DNA from: Leeia oryzae DSM 17879
Lineage (GTDB): Bacteria; Pseudomonadota; Gammaproteobacteria; Burkholderiales; Leeiaceae
Direction: 5' to 3'
NCBI RefSeq assembly: GCF_000376945.1
Contig: NZ_AQXU01000022.1
Span: forward strand, 62,001-126,000
Length of the DNA stretch: 64,000 nt
Shown: positions 17,539 to 25,917 of the stretch, in pieces
Numbering within the stretch: the stretch's first letter is position 1
Layout of the letters: the number at the start of each line of letters is the position of its first letter
Made by a program: the position numbers and the translations under genes
Notes under the pieces: generated by a model
Told to the model about the DNA's origin: nothing
Databases searched by the model: none
What the model saw: only the letters and a program-made list of their open reading frames with translations

Positions 17539-18474
17539 ATGTCTAATCCGACAATCCCCAATATCGATATTGGCAAGGTCTACGACCATCAATACGACGG
17601 GGCGGAAGTCCATTACGAATCCTTCGGGCGTATGGCCGACTTTTTTGGCCGGACTACCGCCGCCCATCATCACGACCGCTTTTATCAGATCCATTTTCTG
17701 GATTCCGGCTATATCCAGCTGCAGCTGGACCAGCAGTTTTACCTGGCCCGGGCACCGCTGGTATTTTTCACCCCGCCAGCCATTCCGCACGCGTTCTCGA
17801 CTGAGCCGGTGGCAGAAGGCCATGTGCTGACCATCCGCCAGGACATTATCTGGGACATGCACACCGGCATAGCCAACGCGTTTCCGGCCGTCTACCTGCA
17901 GCAACCGTTCTGTCTGGAAGCCGCCCACCTGTCTGTATCCGGGCTGAAAGCTTTTGATGACATCCGCGCGCTGGTCAACGTGCTCAAAACCGAATTCCAG
18001 TCGCAGCACACCGGGCGCTCGTTTGCCCTGAGACAACTGACACAGTACATCGTGCTGGCCCTGTGGCGACTGGCGCCCAATTCCTCTGTGGCCCAACAGA
18101 CCGGACGCGACGACACCCGCCTGTTTCTGCAGTTTACCAAGCTGGTAGATGCCCATTACACCGAGCACTGGCCCCTGAAAAACTATGCGGACCAGCTGTG
18201 CATTACCGAGGCGCGTCTGAACGAAGTCGCCCGCCGCGTGGCCAATCTGTCTTCCAAGCAACTGGTGTTCGAACGCCTGATGCTGGAAGCCAAACGACAA
18301 TTGCTGTTTGCATCGTCCTCCGTGGCCCAGGTAGCGTACCGGCTGGGCTTTAAAGATCCGGCGTACTTCAGCCGCTTTTTTACCCGCCAGGCCAGCATGA
18401 CGCCGCTGCAATACAAACAGGTCTCCGCAGAGAAAATGTCCCGGCTGGCCATTGCGCAAGATCCACCCGCCTGA
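17539..18474 (+). CDS. hpaA: AraC-family activator HpaA
   Basis: The 311-residue protein has an N-terminal cupin ligand-binding half (MADFFGRTTAAHHHDRFYQIHFLDSG, FFTPPAIPHAF) and a C-terminal AraC helix-turn-helix (YADQLCITEARLNEVARRV, AYRLGFKDPAYFSRFFTRQ). In E. coli HpaA activates the hpaBC hydroxylase genes in response to 4-hydroxyphenylacetate. hpaBC are not in this window, so either they lie elsewhere or the regulator acts on the hpaG1 promoter. Cotranscribed with hpaR. Confidence 0.9.
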   Translation: MSNPTIPNIDIGKVYDHQYDGAEVHYESFGRMADFFGRTTAAHHHDRFYQIHFLDSGYIQLQLDQQFYLARAPLVFFTPPAIPHAFSTEPVAEGHVLTIRQDIIWDMHTGIANAFPAVYLQQPFCLEAAHLSVSGLKAFDDIRALVNVLKTEFQSQHTGRSFALRQLTQYIVLALWRLAPNSSVAQQTGRDDTRLFLQFTKLVDAHYTEHWPLKNYADQLCITEARLNEVARRVANLSSKQLVFERLMLEAKRQLLFASSSVAQVAYRLGFKDPAYFSRFFTRQASMTPLQYKQVSAEKMSRLAIAQDPPA

Positions 18475-18584
18475 TCTGCCCGATGCCAGATGTGCCACCG
18501 CTTAACTTCTGGCTCATGCATGCTAAAATCTGTGCTTATCCTGGCCGGCCTTGCCGAAGATTGTCCAATTCCAGAGAGCATTTC

Positions 18585-18926
18585 ATGAGCAGCGAACTAC
18601 AGATCGAAGACATCATCGTGGGTGACGGTAAAGCGGTGGTTAAAGGCGCCCTGATCACCACCCAGTACAACGGGTATCTGGAAGACGGGACCAAGTTCGA
18701 TTCGTCTTACGACCGTGGCAAGCCATTTCAGTGCGTCATCGGCAGCGGGCGGGTCATCAAGGGCTGGGATCAGGGCCTGATGGGCATGCGGGTCGGCGGC
18801 AAGCGCAAACTGTTTGTCCCTGCACACCTGGGTTATGGCGAGCGCCAGGTTGGCGCACATATCAAACCTAACTCCAACCTGATTTTCGAAATCGAACTGC
18901 TCGAAGTGCTGACCCGGGACGACTGA
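18585..18926 (+). CDS. FKBP-type peptidyl-prolyl cis-trans isomerase
   Basis: Minimal single-domain FKBP of 113 residues, like the short cytoplasmic FKBP of Neisseria. Family core: YLEDGTKFDSSYDRGKPF, VIGSGRVIKGWDQGLMGMRVGGKRKL, HLGYGERQVG and IFEIELLEV. It speeds proline isomerisation in folding. The start at 18585 has AGAGAGC upstream; the longer ORF from 18483 lacks a site. It lies alone between hpaA and a convergent gene. Confidence 0.93.
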   Translation: MSSELQIEDIIVGDGKAVVKGALITTQYNGYLEDGTKFDSSYDRGKPFQCVIGSGRVIKGWDQGLMGMRVGGKRKLFVPAHLGYGERQVGAHIKPNSNLIFEIELLEVLTRDD

Positions 18927-18953
18927 TCTTCTATTGTCTTGCCTTGGGTGGCG

Positions 18954-19811
18954 TTAGCCTGGCACTGCCGGTTTTCTCCCGGCCAGCTGCTTCAGGCACG
19001 CCATCCACCACCCGGGCTGATCGGTCCGGGACATACTGCCAACCTGCAAGGTGTCGTTCATGCAGTAGGCAATATTCCCGCAATCATGGGCACAAAATGG
19101 CGCTGCCACCAGCGTGAACGCATCCGTATGCCCTGCATCACTTTTGATGCACGCCAGCTGATAGTGATACCCGTCTTTCCAGACATTGTCTTCCGTCTCT
19201 GATGTGGGGATCACCGATGCAATATCCGGCCCCAGTTCCGCAAACCGGCACGCATAGCCTTTCTCCGGATGTTGTTCGGCATAGACTTTCTGTGCCTTGC
19301 CCAATGCCATCACCGTTTGGCGTGCACGCGCCTCCTGTTTGCGGAGCTGCGATTCGCCAGCCCAAGGGATAGTGATAAGCGCCACAATGGCTAATAGCAG
19401 CGCAGCCGGCTTTACCACTGCGACATAACCAGTCAGAAAGCGCCTGCCCACCCAGCAGCCCAACCACGTGGGCAGTAGAATGAACCCCGCTATCAGAATG
19501 ACCTCGAACGGCAACATCTGGTGAGAGCAGGTAAACACATCCGGCTTGGCTTCAGAAAGCACCAGATGCAGCAGCCAGCCACTGCCATAACCTTTCCCGC
19601 CGTCTGTCAGTATCCGGCGCTGCATGCCATGTGCGCCGGAGAGAATCCCCAGCAGAAACAGCACTACCAGCTGCACAACCATGGCAGATTCATTGCCACT
19701 GCAAGCGCCGGGTGTCGGCACCAACGGTAACCAATAGCTTGTCAGGCCAATGGCAAACGCAAGGCTTTGGGTTCTGAACGAGAGCTTGGGAGGTGAGGCG
19801 TCATTTTGCAT
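18954..19811 (-). CDS. Membrane protein with C-terminal pilin-like soluble domain
   Basis: The 285-residue product has four predicted helices (about 12-30, 42-62, 98-118, 130-150) followed by a soluble region from about 155. That region starts RQTVMALGKAQKVYAEQHPEKGYACRFAELGPD, a pattern seen in short type IV pilin/pseudopilin-like C-terminal domains fused to membrane proteins. Five cysteines near the C-terminus suggest disulfides. Function unknown. No good ribosome site is visible before the only in-frame ATG, so the start is uncertain. Convergent with the FKBP gene. Confidence 0.7.
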   Translation of the reverse strand: MQNDASPPKLSFRTQSLAFAIGLTSYWLPLVPTPGACSGNESAMVVQLVVLFLLGILSGAHGMQRRILTDGGKGYGSGWLLHLVLSEAKPDVFTCSHQMLPFEVILIAGFILLPTWLGCWVGRRFLTGYVAVVKPAALLLAIVALITIPWAGESQLRKQEARARQTVMALGKAQKVYAEQHPEKGYACRFAELGPDIASVIPTSETEDNVWKDGYHYQLACIKSDAGHTDAFTLVAAPFCAHDCGNIAYCMNDTLQVGSMSRTDQPGWWMACLKQLAGRKPAVPG

Positions 19812-19991
19812 GATGCATGCACGTCATGTGGCCGGATACGCTTCATGATAGTCCGGATGGGGCGGTATTGCAGAGAGAATGTGCCGCAGAAATGCAGTAC
19901 AAATATTCGCTGTTTCCTGCATTCTCTAAAGTGTATTGATTTTGCAGGAAACATTTTCCAAAGGTCAGGTGGTGGGGATGTGCGTCATACC

Positions 19992-20249
19992 TTAAAACAC
20001 CAACTGCCAGGACATGGCCCTGAATTGCGATATGCCGTGAGATACCGGTTCCATGCCATCAATGCGCATGCTGGTGGCGGTCACCCAGACCACGTGTGCA
20101 GAGACCATTTCGCACAGCATGGTGCGGCCATCTGCAGACCAGGCTTGCGCCATGGAGTCCATGGCGCTCCAGGTAATCGACCCTTCTACCAGTTCCGGGT
20201 GGTGAATGGCGCGTCCGTCCTGGTCAATCAGTTTTGCAAATTTTGGCAT
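19992..20249 (-). CDS. Hypothetical small protein
   Basis: The 85-residue ORF (MPKFAKLIDQDGRAIHHPELVEGSITWSA...) has plausible composition for a real cytoplasmic protein, a GAGACG ribosome site and no overlapping competitor. I recognise no family. Neighbours give no clue; it sits between a membrane protein and a LysR regulator in the same direction. Confidence 0.5.
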   Translation of the reverse strand: MPKFAKLIDQDGRAIHHPELVEGSITWSAMDSMAQAWSADGRTMLCEMVSAHVVWVTATSMRIDGMEPVSHGISQFRAMSWQLVF

Positions 20250-20352
20250 GTCACGTCTCGGTCATAAGGTGGATGGGGTTCTGTTTCGCGCCATTATCCA
20301 CTGTCAGGCGCCTTTCCTTCAAATTTGCTGGCTACGGGTTATACCCGTCTTG

Positions 20353-21252
20353 TCATGCACACCAGGTGGCATTGCCCAGCGCCTTGGCCAGAAAATCGAT
20401 CAGCAGGCGGACTTTGGCAGAGACATATTGCCGGCTGGGGTAGACCGCATAAATGCCGAATTCGGCTGATCGGTATTGCGGTAGCAGTTCAATCAGGGCG
20501 CCGCTGCGCAAATCGTCCTGCACCAGAAATGACGGTTGCAGGATGACGCCTTGGTCCCGTAACGCAACGGCCCTGCAGGTGTCGCCGCTATTGGTGCGCA
20601 GGGTAGGGTGAACCTGCACGCTGGTTTTCCCCTCCGGGCCTTCCAGGACCCAATGTTCCCCCATGGTCAGCAGGCTGTATGCCAGTACGGTATGGCTGGC
20701 CAGATCAGCCGGGTGGCTAGGCGCACCATGCTTGGCCAGATAACCCGGTGACGCGCACAGAATCATGCGGGTACTGGCCAGCTTGCGGCTGATGAGGGTA
20801 GAGCTGTGAAGGCTGCCGATGCGTACCGCCAGGTCATAACCTTCTTTGACCAGATCAACCACCCGGTCCGACAGGGTGACATCCAGCGTCACCTTGGGGT
20901 TTTGCACCATGAAGTCTGACCAAAGCGGAGCGAGATGCAAGATGCCAAAACTGACAGGCACATTGATCTTCACCAGCCCGCTGGCTTGGGCAGAGCTGGC
21001 CGTAATTTCGGACTCGGCTTCTTCCAGTTCATCCAGCAACACCTTGCACCGTGCGTGAAATGCGCGCCCTTCCTCAGTGAGCGACAGCTTGCGTGTGGTC
21101 CGGTGCAAAAGCCGCACCCCCAGACGCTGTTCCAGATCGGCCACATAGCGTGAGACAGCCGCTTTAGACATGTTGAGCGCATCTGCCGCCCGGACAAAAC
21201 TGCCAGTATCCACCACGGACGCAAAGGTCTGCATTTCCAGAAATTTATCCAT
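20353..21252 (-). CDS. LysR-family transcriptional regulator
   Basis: The 299-residue protein has the LysR helix-turn-helix at 1-60 (MQTFASVVDTGSFVRAADALNMSKAAVSRYVADLEQRLGVRLLHRTTR) and an effector domain typical of the CrgA/DmlR subgroup (RIGSLHSSTLISRKLASTRMILCASPGYL). It is divergent from the NADPH-oxidoreductase gene at 21390 with a 137-base intergenic region, the standard arrangement for regulation of the neighbour. Start 21252 was chosen for the family N-terminus MDKFLEM; an ATG seven codons upstream is possible. Confidence 0.9.
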   Translation of the reverse strand: MDKFLEMQTFASVVDTGSFVRAADALNMSKAAVSRYVADLEQRLGVRLLHRTTRKLSLTEEGRAFHARCKVLLDELEEAESEITASSAQASGLVKINVPVSFGILHLAPLWSDFMVQNPKVTLDVTLSDRVVDLVKEGYDLAVRIGSLHSSTLISRKLASTRMILCASPGYLAKHGAPSHPADLASHTVLAYSLLTMGEHWVLEGPEGKTSVQVHPTLRTNSGDTCRAVALRDQGVILQPSFLVQDDLRSGALIELLPQYRSAEFGIYAVYPSRQYVSAKVRLLIDFLAKALGNATWCA

Positions 21253-21389
21253 TTGTCTCGCTTTCAGGAACAATCAATCCCATTAAGCCATGTTTATCTT
21301 CTAGGTTGCAACGACTAAAGTTGAGTCCAAGCCTTAAGCGTAACCAGCCGGTTGCCAGAAAGGCATCTCAAACCTTGAAAGGAAATGGT

Positions 21390-22019
21390 ATGAAAGTTCT
21401 AGTGATTGGTGCAGGCAATATGGGTTCCGGCTTTGTGAAACAACTGAGTGCAGCCGGGCATAGCGTAAGCGTCACGGCACGAGATATTGCAAAAGCCACA
21501 GCGGTAGCAAGCCAGTTTGCCAATGCCAAGGCAGTCGCGGCCAGCAATGCGGCGGAAGGACAAGATGTCGTGATTCTGGCTACCGGTTATGGGGATGCGG
21601 CCGCTGCATTGCAGTCGGTTGGCAGTCTGCAAGGCAAAGTGGTAGTTGATATTACCAACCCGCTAACAGCCGACTACATGGGCCTGACCATTGGCCATAG
21701 CACCTCTGCGGCAGAAGAAATTGCCAAGGCAGCCCCTGGTGCACTGGTGGTGAAAGCGTTTAACACCGTGTTGGCACAGGTATTGGCGCAAGGCGCATCG
21801 TTGGCAGACGGCAGCAAAGTGACCGTCTTTGTGGCGGGGGATAGCGATACCGCCAAAGCCACCGTCAAGTCGCTGGCAGAGAGCATCGGCTTTGCTACCA
21901 AAGATGCAGGCGGCCTGAAAAATGCCCGCTATCTGGAACCAGTCGCCGGCCTGAACATTTATTTCGCTTACGGGGCAGGGCACGGTACGGCCATTGCGCC
22001 AGCATGGCAGGGTTTTTAA
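21390..22019 (+). CDS. NADPH-dependent F420-reductase-like / dinucleotide-binding oxidoreductase
   Basis: Rossmann-fold protein of 209 residues: KVLVIGAGNMGSGFVKQL nucleotide-binding motif at the N-terminus, VVDITNPLT, VVKAFNTVLAQVL and the C-terminal LNIYFAYGAGHGTAIAP. It belongs with the COG2085 group; despite the name, most bacterial members do not use F420. The substrate is unknown. Start 21390 follows AAAGGAAATGGT. Likely controlled by the divergent LysR. A rho-independent terminator follows. Confidence 0.88.
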   Translation: MKVLVIGAGNMGSGFVKQLSAAGHSVSVTARDIAKATAVASQFANAKAVAASNAAEGQDVVILATGYGDAAAALQSVGSLQGKVVVDITNPLTADYMGLTIGHSTSAAEEIAKAAPGALVVKAFNTVLAQVLAQGASLADGSKVTVFVAGDSDTAKATVKSLAESIGFATKDAGGLKNARYLEPVAGLNIYFAYGAGHGTAIAPAWQGF

Positions 22020-22054
22020 CAGGTTCTTAAGTGGTAGAAAGCTGCTGAATATTG

Positions 22055-22089
22055 CCCCATTGCCGACGACAGGTTGGCAATGGGGTTTT
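22055..22089 (+). terminator. Rho-independent terminator
   Basis: Perfect 10-bp stem CCCCATTGCC (22055-22064) / GGCAATGGGG (22076-22085) with an 11-base loop, followed by TTTT. It ends the oxidoreductase transcript and insulates nsrR. Confidence 0.85.
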
Positions 22090-22314
22090 GCCATTAAGCG
22101 GTCTATTGATCAGTTGCTAAAGCGCTAATTGGCACTGGTATTTTGCAGTACCAGCCCTGGTGCCTGCTTGTCCATGGACTTGGGGCGGGCGTATTAGCGG
22201 CCCATGTATCCAAGATAATCCGCACCGCCAGAACGGATGCACGCAGGTGCACATCCTGGGTATCTGCAACCTGGCAGTATCCCCAGCACCATTCCAAATA
22301 CCGGATAAATCTAA

Positions 22315-22347
22315 AAGTTGTATTGCTGATGCAACATACCGCATAAT
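22315..22347 (+). promoter_or_regulatory. nsrR promoter with NsrR-type operator
   Basis: A 9-5-9 dyad, AAGTTGTAT and ATGCAACAT (22315-22337), overlaps the -35 TTGTAT (22318-22323) and the spacer to a -10 CATAAT (22342-22347, 18-base spacing). It ends 44 bases before the nsrR start codon. The geometry equals that of the E. coli NsrR 11-1-11 site, and the half-sites differ by one or two bases, so it reads as an autorepression site. Confidence 0.7.
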
Positions 22348-22380
22348 GAAATATTCAATGTGTCATTTTGAGTCATTCGC

Positions 22381-22854
22381 ATGCTGCTCACCAAATTTAC
22401 GGATCTTGGACTGCGTATCCTGCTTTATCTTACCCATCAGGAGCGTGATCTTCCTGTGACTATCGGGGAGATTGCACGTCAGTTTGAGGTGCCGCATAAC
22501 CATTTGATCAAGGTGGTGAACCGTCTGGGCAAACTGGGCTGGATTCAGGCTACCCGTGGCAGAACGGGGGGGCTCAAGCTGTCCGTCAATCCGGCATCCC
22601 TGATGCTGGGAGATGTGATCGCCCAGCTGGAAGGGCATACGGAGCTGATCAATTGTGCAGCCCAGCCGTGTGCGCTGCACGGCAACTGCCTGCTGAAATC
22701 TGCGCTGGATGATGGTTTGCGTGCGTTTTATCAGCAAATGAATCGCTACAGCCTGACCGATGTGACAAAAAATCCGACCGGAGAAATCATCATCCGCATG
22801 CACCACCAGTTTGTTGGTGGCGCGTCTGTACCCGTGTCTCCATTGTCTTCTTGA
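22381..22854 (+). CDS. nsrR: Rrf2-family nitric-oxide-sensing repressor NsrR
   Basis: The 157-residue protein starts MLLTKFTDLGLRILLYLTHQE and has the Rrf2 winged helix (TIGEIARQFEVPHNHLIKVVNRL) and the iron-sulfur ligands NCAAQPCALHGNC (C-x4-C-x5-C, near 99-110) spaced as in NsrR rather than IscR. NsrR holds an Fe-S cluster that reacts with NO, releasing repression of NO-defence genes. Its own promoter and the downstream oxidase promoter both carry matching 9-5-9 dyads. Confidence 0.92.
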   Translation: MLLTKFTDLGLRILLYLTHQERDLPVTIGEIARQFEVPHNHLIKVVNRLGKLGWIQATRGRTGGLKLSVNPASLMLGDVIAQLEGHTELINCAAQPCALHGNCLLKSALDDGLRAFYQQMNRYSLTDVTKNPTGEIIIRMHHQFVGGASVPVSPLSS

Positions 22855-22913
22855 TCCTGATGGCGGTGTTTACCGCATCGGATGCCTTCTTTTGTCTATT
22901 TCCTTAGCTGACT

Positions 22914-22952
22914 AACTTTTTAAGTTGCATCTTATTTACAACTTAAAAAGTT
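22914..22952. promoter_or_regulatory. Long inverted repeat overlapping the first NsrR site
   Basis: AACTTTTTAAGTTG (22914-22927) and its exact complement (22939-22952) are separated by 11 bases. The repeat arises partly from the two tandem NsrR sites and would allow two repressor dimers to sit on neighbouring turns. Confidence 0.6.
22922..22944. promoter_or_regulatory. NsrR-type operator 1 upstream of the oxidase operon
   Basis: 9-5-9 dyad AAGTTGCAT / TTACAACTT. The left half-site is identical to that of operator 2, whose centre lies 26 bp downstream. Confidence 0.7.
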
Positions 22953-22970
22953 GCATGTAGGATGCAGCTT
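22935..22970 (+). promoter_or_regulatory. Oxidase operon promoter with NsrR-type operator 2
   Basis: TTTACA (22935-22940) and TAGGAT (22958-22963) are spaced by 17 bases. The second dyad AAGTTGCAT (22948-22956) / ATGCAGCTT (22962-22970) covers the -10, and operator 1 covers the -35, so NsrR binding would block RNA polymerase. Both half-sites differ from the E. coli consensus halves by one base. Confidence 0.7.
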
Positions 22971-23036
22971 TTGTGGGGCGGCTAGCCATACAGTTACCGC
23001 CACCCTTGTCAAAAAAACAGAACAAGGCACCTTTCC

Positions 23037-24662
23037 ATGAATGTCCTCGCAATCCTGTTGTCTGCCTTCATCATTGCCATCATCGGCTTGATGTTCTTCA
23101 TCTGGTCACAGCGCAAAAGTCTGGTCGATGGTGGTGATGCTGCAGCACGGGTTATCTTTGGTGCTGATGAAGTCGGTACCATCGAAGATCCGTCTGCCAC
23201 ACCTGCCAACCGCAAGATCCAGCAAACCCATCTTTATTCACACACTGCACCTGGCCACCGGATCAGTGACGAAGACCTGCAGGTTCGCATTCGTGCGGAC
23301 CAGTCGAGCGCCCGTGTCACGCTGGCATTTTTCTGTATGGCCATTTTCTGGTTGCTGGTCGCATCGGCGTTCGGGCTGATCAGTTCCATCAAGCTGCATG
23401 AGCCGGACTGGCTGACGCAATCTCAATGGCTGACCTTTGGCATTACCCGCACGCTGCACCTGAACGTGGTGGCCTATGGCTGGGCGCCCATGGCGGCGCT
23501 TGGTGTATGTAACTGGATGCTGCCACGCTTGCTGAAAACGCCGCTGGCTGGCGCACGTTACGCCATTGCCGGGTTGATGATCTGGAATGCGGCGTTAATC
23601 GCCGGGCTTGTCGGGATTGCCAACGGTTACAACACTGGGCTGGAATGGCTGGAAATACCGTTGCCAATTGCCGTCTGGCTGGCCATTGGCGGTGCCTTGA
23701 TCGGCATGCCGCTGGTGGTGACCCTGCAGCAGCGCAAAGTGGCGCATTTATATGTATCGGTCTGGTACATGGGGGCGGCGCTGTTCTGGTTTCCGGCGCT
23801 GTTGATCATCGCCAAACTGCCCATCCATCACGGGATCGAGCAGGCGACTGCCAACTGGTGGTTCGGCCACAACGTACTTGGTTTGTTTTATACGCCATTG
23901 TCCCTGGCCTCCATTTATTACCTGCTGCCAAAAGTCATCGGCAAACCGGTCGAGTCTTATAACCTGTCGCTTGTCGGTTTCTGGACGCTGGCATTTTTCT
24001 ATGGGCAAGTGGGTGGTCATCATCTGATCGGCGGGCCTGTCCCTGGCTGGCTGATTGCACTGTCGATTGTGCAAAGCATGATGATGCTGATACCGGTTGC
24101 TGCATTTTCCATCAACCAGCATCTGACAATCCGCGGGCACTTCCATATGCTGAAGTATTCTCCCACGCTGCGTTTTATTGTCCTGGGCGGCATGATGTAC
24201 ACGCTGAGTTCCGTGCAAGGTTCTTTCGAAGCGCTGCGCTCGATGAATACCGTCACCCATTTCACGCACTTTACGGTTGCGCATGCCCATCTGGGGCTGT
24301 ACGGCTTTGTCTCGCTGGTCATGTTTGGTGCCATTTATTTCATCATGCCGCGCATTACCAACTGGGAGTGGCCATATCCGGGCCTGATTGCGCTGCATTT
24401 CTGGCTGGTTGTCCTGGGGTTTGCCATCTATTTTGTAGCCTTGACCTCGGCCGGCTGGATGCAGGGCAAGTACATGCTTGATGCCAGCCGTCCTTTCATG
24501 GATTCCGTCCATGTAACCCAGCCCGGTCTCATCGGGCGTTCGATTGGCGGTGCCATCATGACCCTGGGGCATCTCGTTCTGGCGGTGCATTTTGTATTGA
24601 TGCTGCGCCGTTCTGGCCCCAGACGTGAGTCTGCAGCCATTCTGAATCAGGCATCTGCTTAA
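23037..24662 (+). CDS. cbb3-like haem-copper oxidase subunit I with CcoS-like N-terminal extension
   Basis: The 541-residue membrane protein is the catalytic subunit. Haem and copper ligands are visible: His141 (TLHLNV), His278 (FGHNV), His328-His329 (GGHHL), His416 and His418 (AHAHLG). Tyr322 sits six residues before the HH pair, as does the cross-linked tyrosine of CcoN, so oxygen chemistry is likely. The first ~80 residues are extra relative to CcoN: a membrane helix followed by FFIWSQRKSLVDGGDAAARV-IF, which resembles CcoS, a small assembly protein normally encoded separately. The first gene of an operon preceded by two NsrR-type operators. An NO-tolerant or NO-responsive terminal oxidase is the best reading. 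Confidence 0.88.
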   Translation: MNVLAILLSAFIIAIIGLMFFIWSQRKSLVDGGDAAARVIFGADEVGTIEDPSATPANRKIQQTHLYSHTAPGHRISDEDLQVRIRADQSSARVTLAFFCMAIFWLLVASAFGLISSIKLHEPDWLTQSQWLTFGITRTLHLNVVAYGWAPMAALGVCNWMLPRLLKTPLAGARYAIAGLMIWNAALIAGLVGIANGYNTGLEWLEIPLPIAVWLAIGGALIGMPLVVTLQQRKVAHLYVSVWYMGAALFWFPALLIIAKLPIHHGIEQATANWWFGHNVLGLFYTPLSLASIYYLLPKVIGKPVESYNLSLVGFWTLAFFYGQVGGHHLIGGPVPGWLIALSIVQSMMMLIPVAAFSINQHLTIRGHFHMLKYSPTLRFIVLGGMMYTLSSVQGSFEALRSMNTVTHFTHFTVAHAHLGLYGFVSLVMFGAIYFIMPRITNWEWPYPGLIALHFWLVVLGFAIYFVALTSAGWMQGKYMLDASRPFMDSVHVTQPGLIGRSIGGAIMTLGHLVLAVHFVLMLRRSGPRRESAAILNQASA

Positions 24663-24674
24663 TCCGAGGTCATC

Positions 24675-25310
24675 ATGCATAGCGAAACGAAACTCCTTGT
24701 CGGCAGTTCTGTGATTCTCAGCCTGGCGATAACCGCACTCGTTGCACTCCCTTATCTGCAAGAAGAAGACAGCCATCCGCCTGCCGGACTGATGCCGTAT
24801 ACGGATCAGCAACTGCGCGGGCGGCAGGTATATATCGAAAATGGCTGCATTGCCTGCCACTCCCAGCAGCCTCGTACCCGTTTGCAGGCCCCCGACTTTG
24901 ATCGCGGCTGGGGCAGGGCATCGACTGCCGATGACTATTTCTATGACAAACCCACCCTCCTGGGGACCATGCGTACCGGTCCGGACTTGTTCAATATCGG
25001 GGCACGCCAACCCAGCAAGGACTGGCATCTTGGCCATCTTTACCAGCCAAGGGCGTATACCCAGGGCAGCATCATGCCGGCTTATCCTTTCCTGTTCATA
25101 CTGAAGAACAAGGCATCGCCGGGCGACACCGTGGTCAATTTGCCGCCAGCCCAGGCCATACCGGGGAAGGTCGTCATCGCCAGACAAGAAGTGCTGGATC
25201 TGGTCACGTACCTGCAGGGAATGGATCACACCTATCCAGTCGACAAGCTGCCTAACCTCCCTGAGGTGGATAAGGGCACATCCGGCCAGACATCAACGGG
25301 GAGCAAATGA
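24675..25310 (+). CDS. CcoO/FixO-like membrane monohaem cytochrome c
   Basis: The 211-residue protein has one N-terminal membrane anchor (about 8-27) and a periplasmic haem domain with CIACH (Cys58, Cys61, His62). MPYTDQQLRGRQVYIENGCIACHSQQPRT, TGPDLFNIGAR, WHLGHLYQPRAYTQGSIMPAYPF are CcoO hallmarks, including the methionine haem ligand. It passes electrons to subunit I. It follows the oxidase gene by 12 bases and its end overlaps the next cytochrome gene by ATGA. Confidence 0.88.
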   Translation: MHSETKLLVGSSVILSLAITALVALPYLQEEDSHPPAGLMPYTDQQLRGRQVYIENGCIACHSQQPRTRLQAPDFDRGWGRASTADDYFYDKPTLLGTMRTGPDLFNIGARQPSKDWHLGHLYQPRAYTQGSIMPAYPFLFILKNKASPGDTVVNLPPAQAIPGKVVIARQEVLDLVTYLQGMDHTYPVDKLPNLPEVDKGTSGQTSTGSK

Positions 25311-25903
25311 TGAAGAAACTGACGGAGAAACCCCGGGCCCAAACCCGCGAGAATCCTGACCCGGAAGAACAGATCCGCCCCGTGCCGTGGGTATTGCTGA
25401 TCGGCATTGCCATTCTGTTTACCTGGGCGGTTGTCTACATTGCCACCACTGATCTGACCGGGCCGGCAAACTGGGGGGACCAGCGTACGCTCGCGGACCT
25501 TGGCAAACCGGCCGGGCAGAAAGTAGATGGCGCGGCGCTGTTTACAGCCAATTGCGCTGCCTGTCATCAGGCATCCGGGACAGGTGTACCTGGCGTATTT
25601 CCGCCATTGGCCGGCTCAGAGTGGGTCAATGGAGAACCCAAGGTCATCGCGCAGATTTTGTTGCATGGCATTAATGGCCCATTAACCGTCAAAGGGGCTA
25701 CTTACCATGGGCAGATGCCAAACTTTGGTGGCAAATTCAAGGACGAAGAAATCGCCGCGGTGCTGACGCATGTCCGTAGTCAATGGGGCAACCAGTCTCC
25801 GGCGGTTGATACGGATACCGTGAAAAATGCCCGGGAGACGTCTAAAGACCGAACACAACCCTGGAATGGCGATCAGGAGCTGAATGCCCTGAAAACCAGA
25901 TAA
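25307..25903 (+). CDS. Membrane-anchored monohaem cytochrome c (CcoP-like half)
   Basis: The 198-residue protein has an N-terminal cytoplasmic stretch, a helix at about 25-45 (PWVLLIGIAILFTWAVVYIATT) and one class I haem site (ANCAACHQASGTGVPGVFPPLAGS). Canonical CcoP has two haems; here only one is present, so the electron-input subunit is reduced. LLHGINGPLTVKGATYHGQMPNF carries the distal ligand region. Translationally coupled to the previous gene. Confidence 0.87.
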   Translation: MMKKLTEKPRAQTRENPDPEEQIRPVPWVLLIGIAILFTWAVVYIATTDLTGPANWGDQRTLADLGKPAGQKVDGAALFTANCAACHQASGTGVPGVFPPLAGSEWVNGEPKVIAQILLHGINGPLTVKGATYHGQMPNFGGKFKDEEIAAVLTHVRSQWGNQSPAVDTDTVKNARETSKDRTQPWNGDQELNALKTR

Positions 25904-25917
25904 TCCGCTTCCAGATC

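Noticed and set aside
23037-24662. Subunit I as a nitric oxide reductase
   Set aside because: NsrR control suggested it, but Tyr322 at the cross-link position and the CcoN-like metal ligands indicate an oxygen reductase; NO reductases lack this tyrosine.
23748-25229. Minus-strand ORF of 493 codons opposite the oxidase and cytochrome genes
   Set aside because: Antisense to genes with clear haem motifs; the translation is rich in Arg/His/Gln and lacks any domain pattern.
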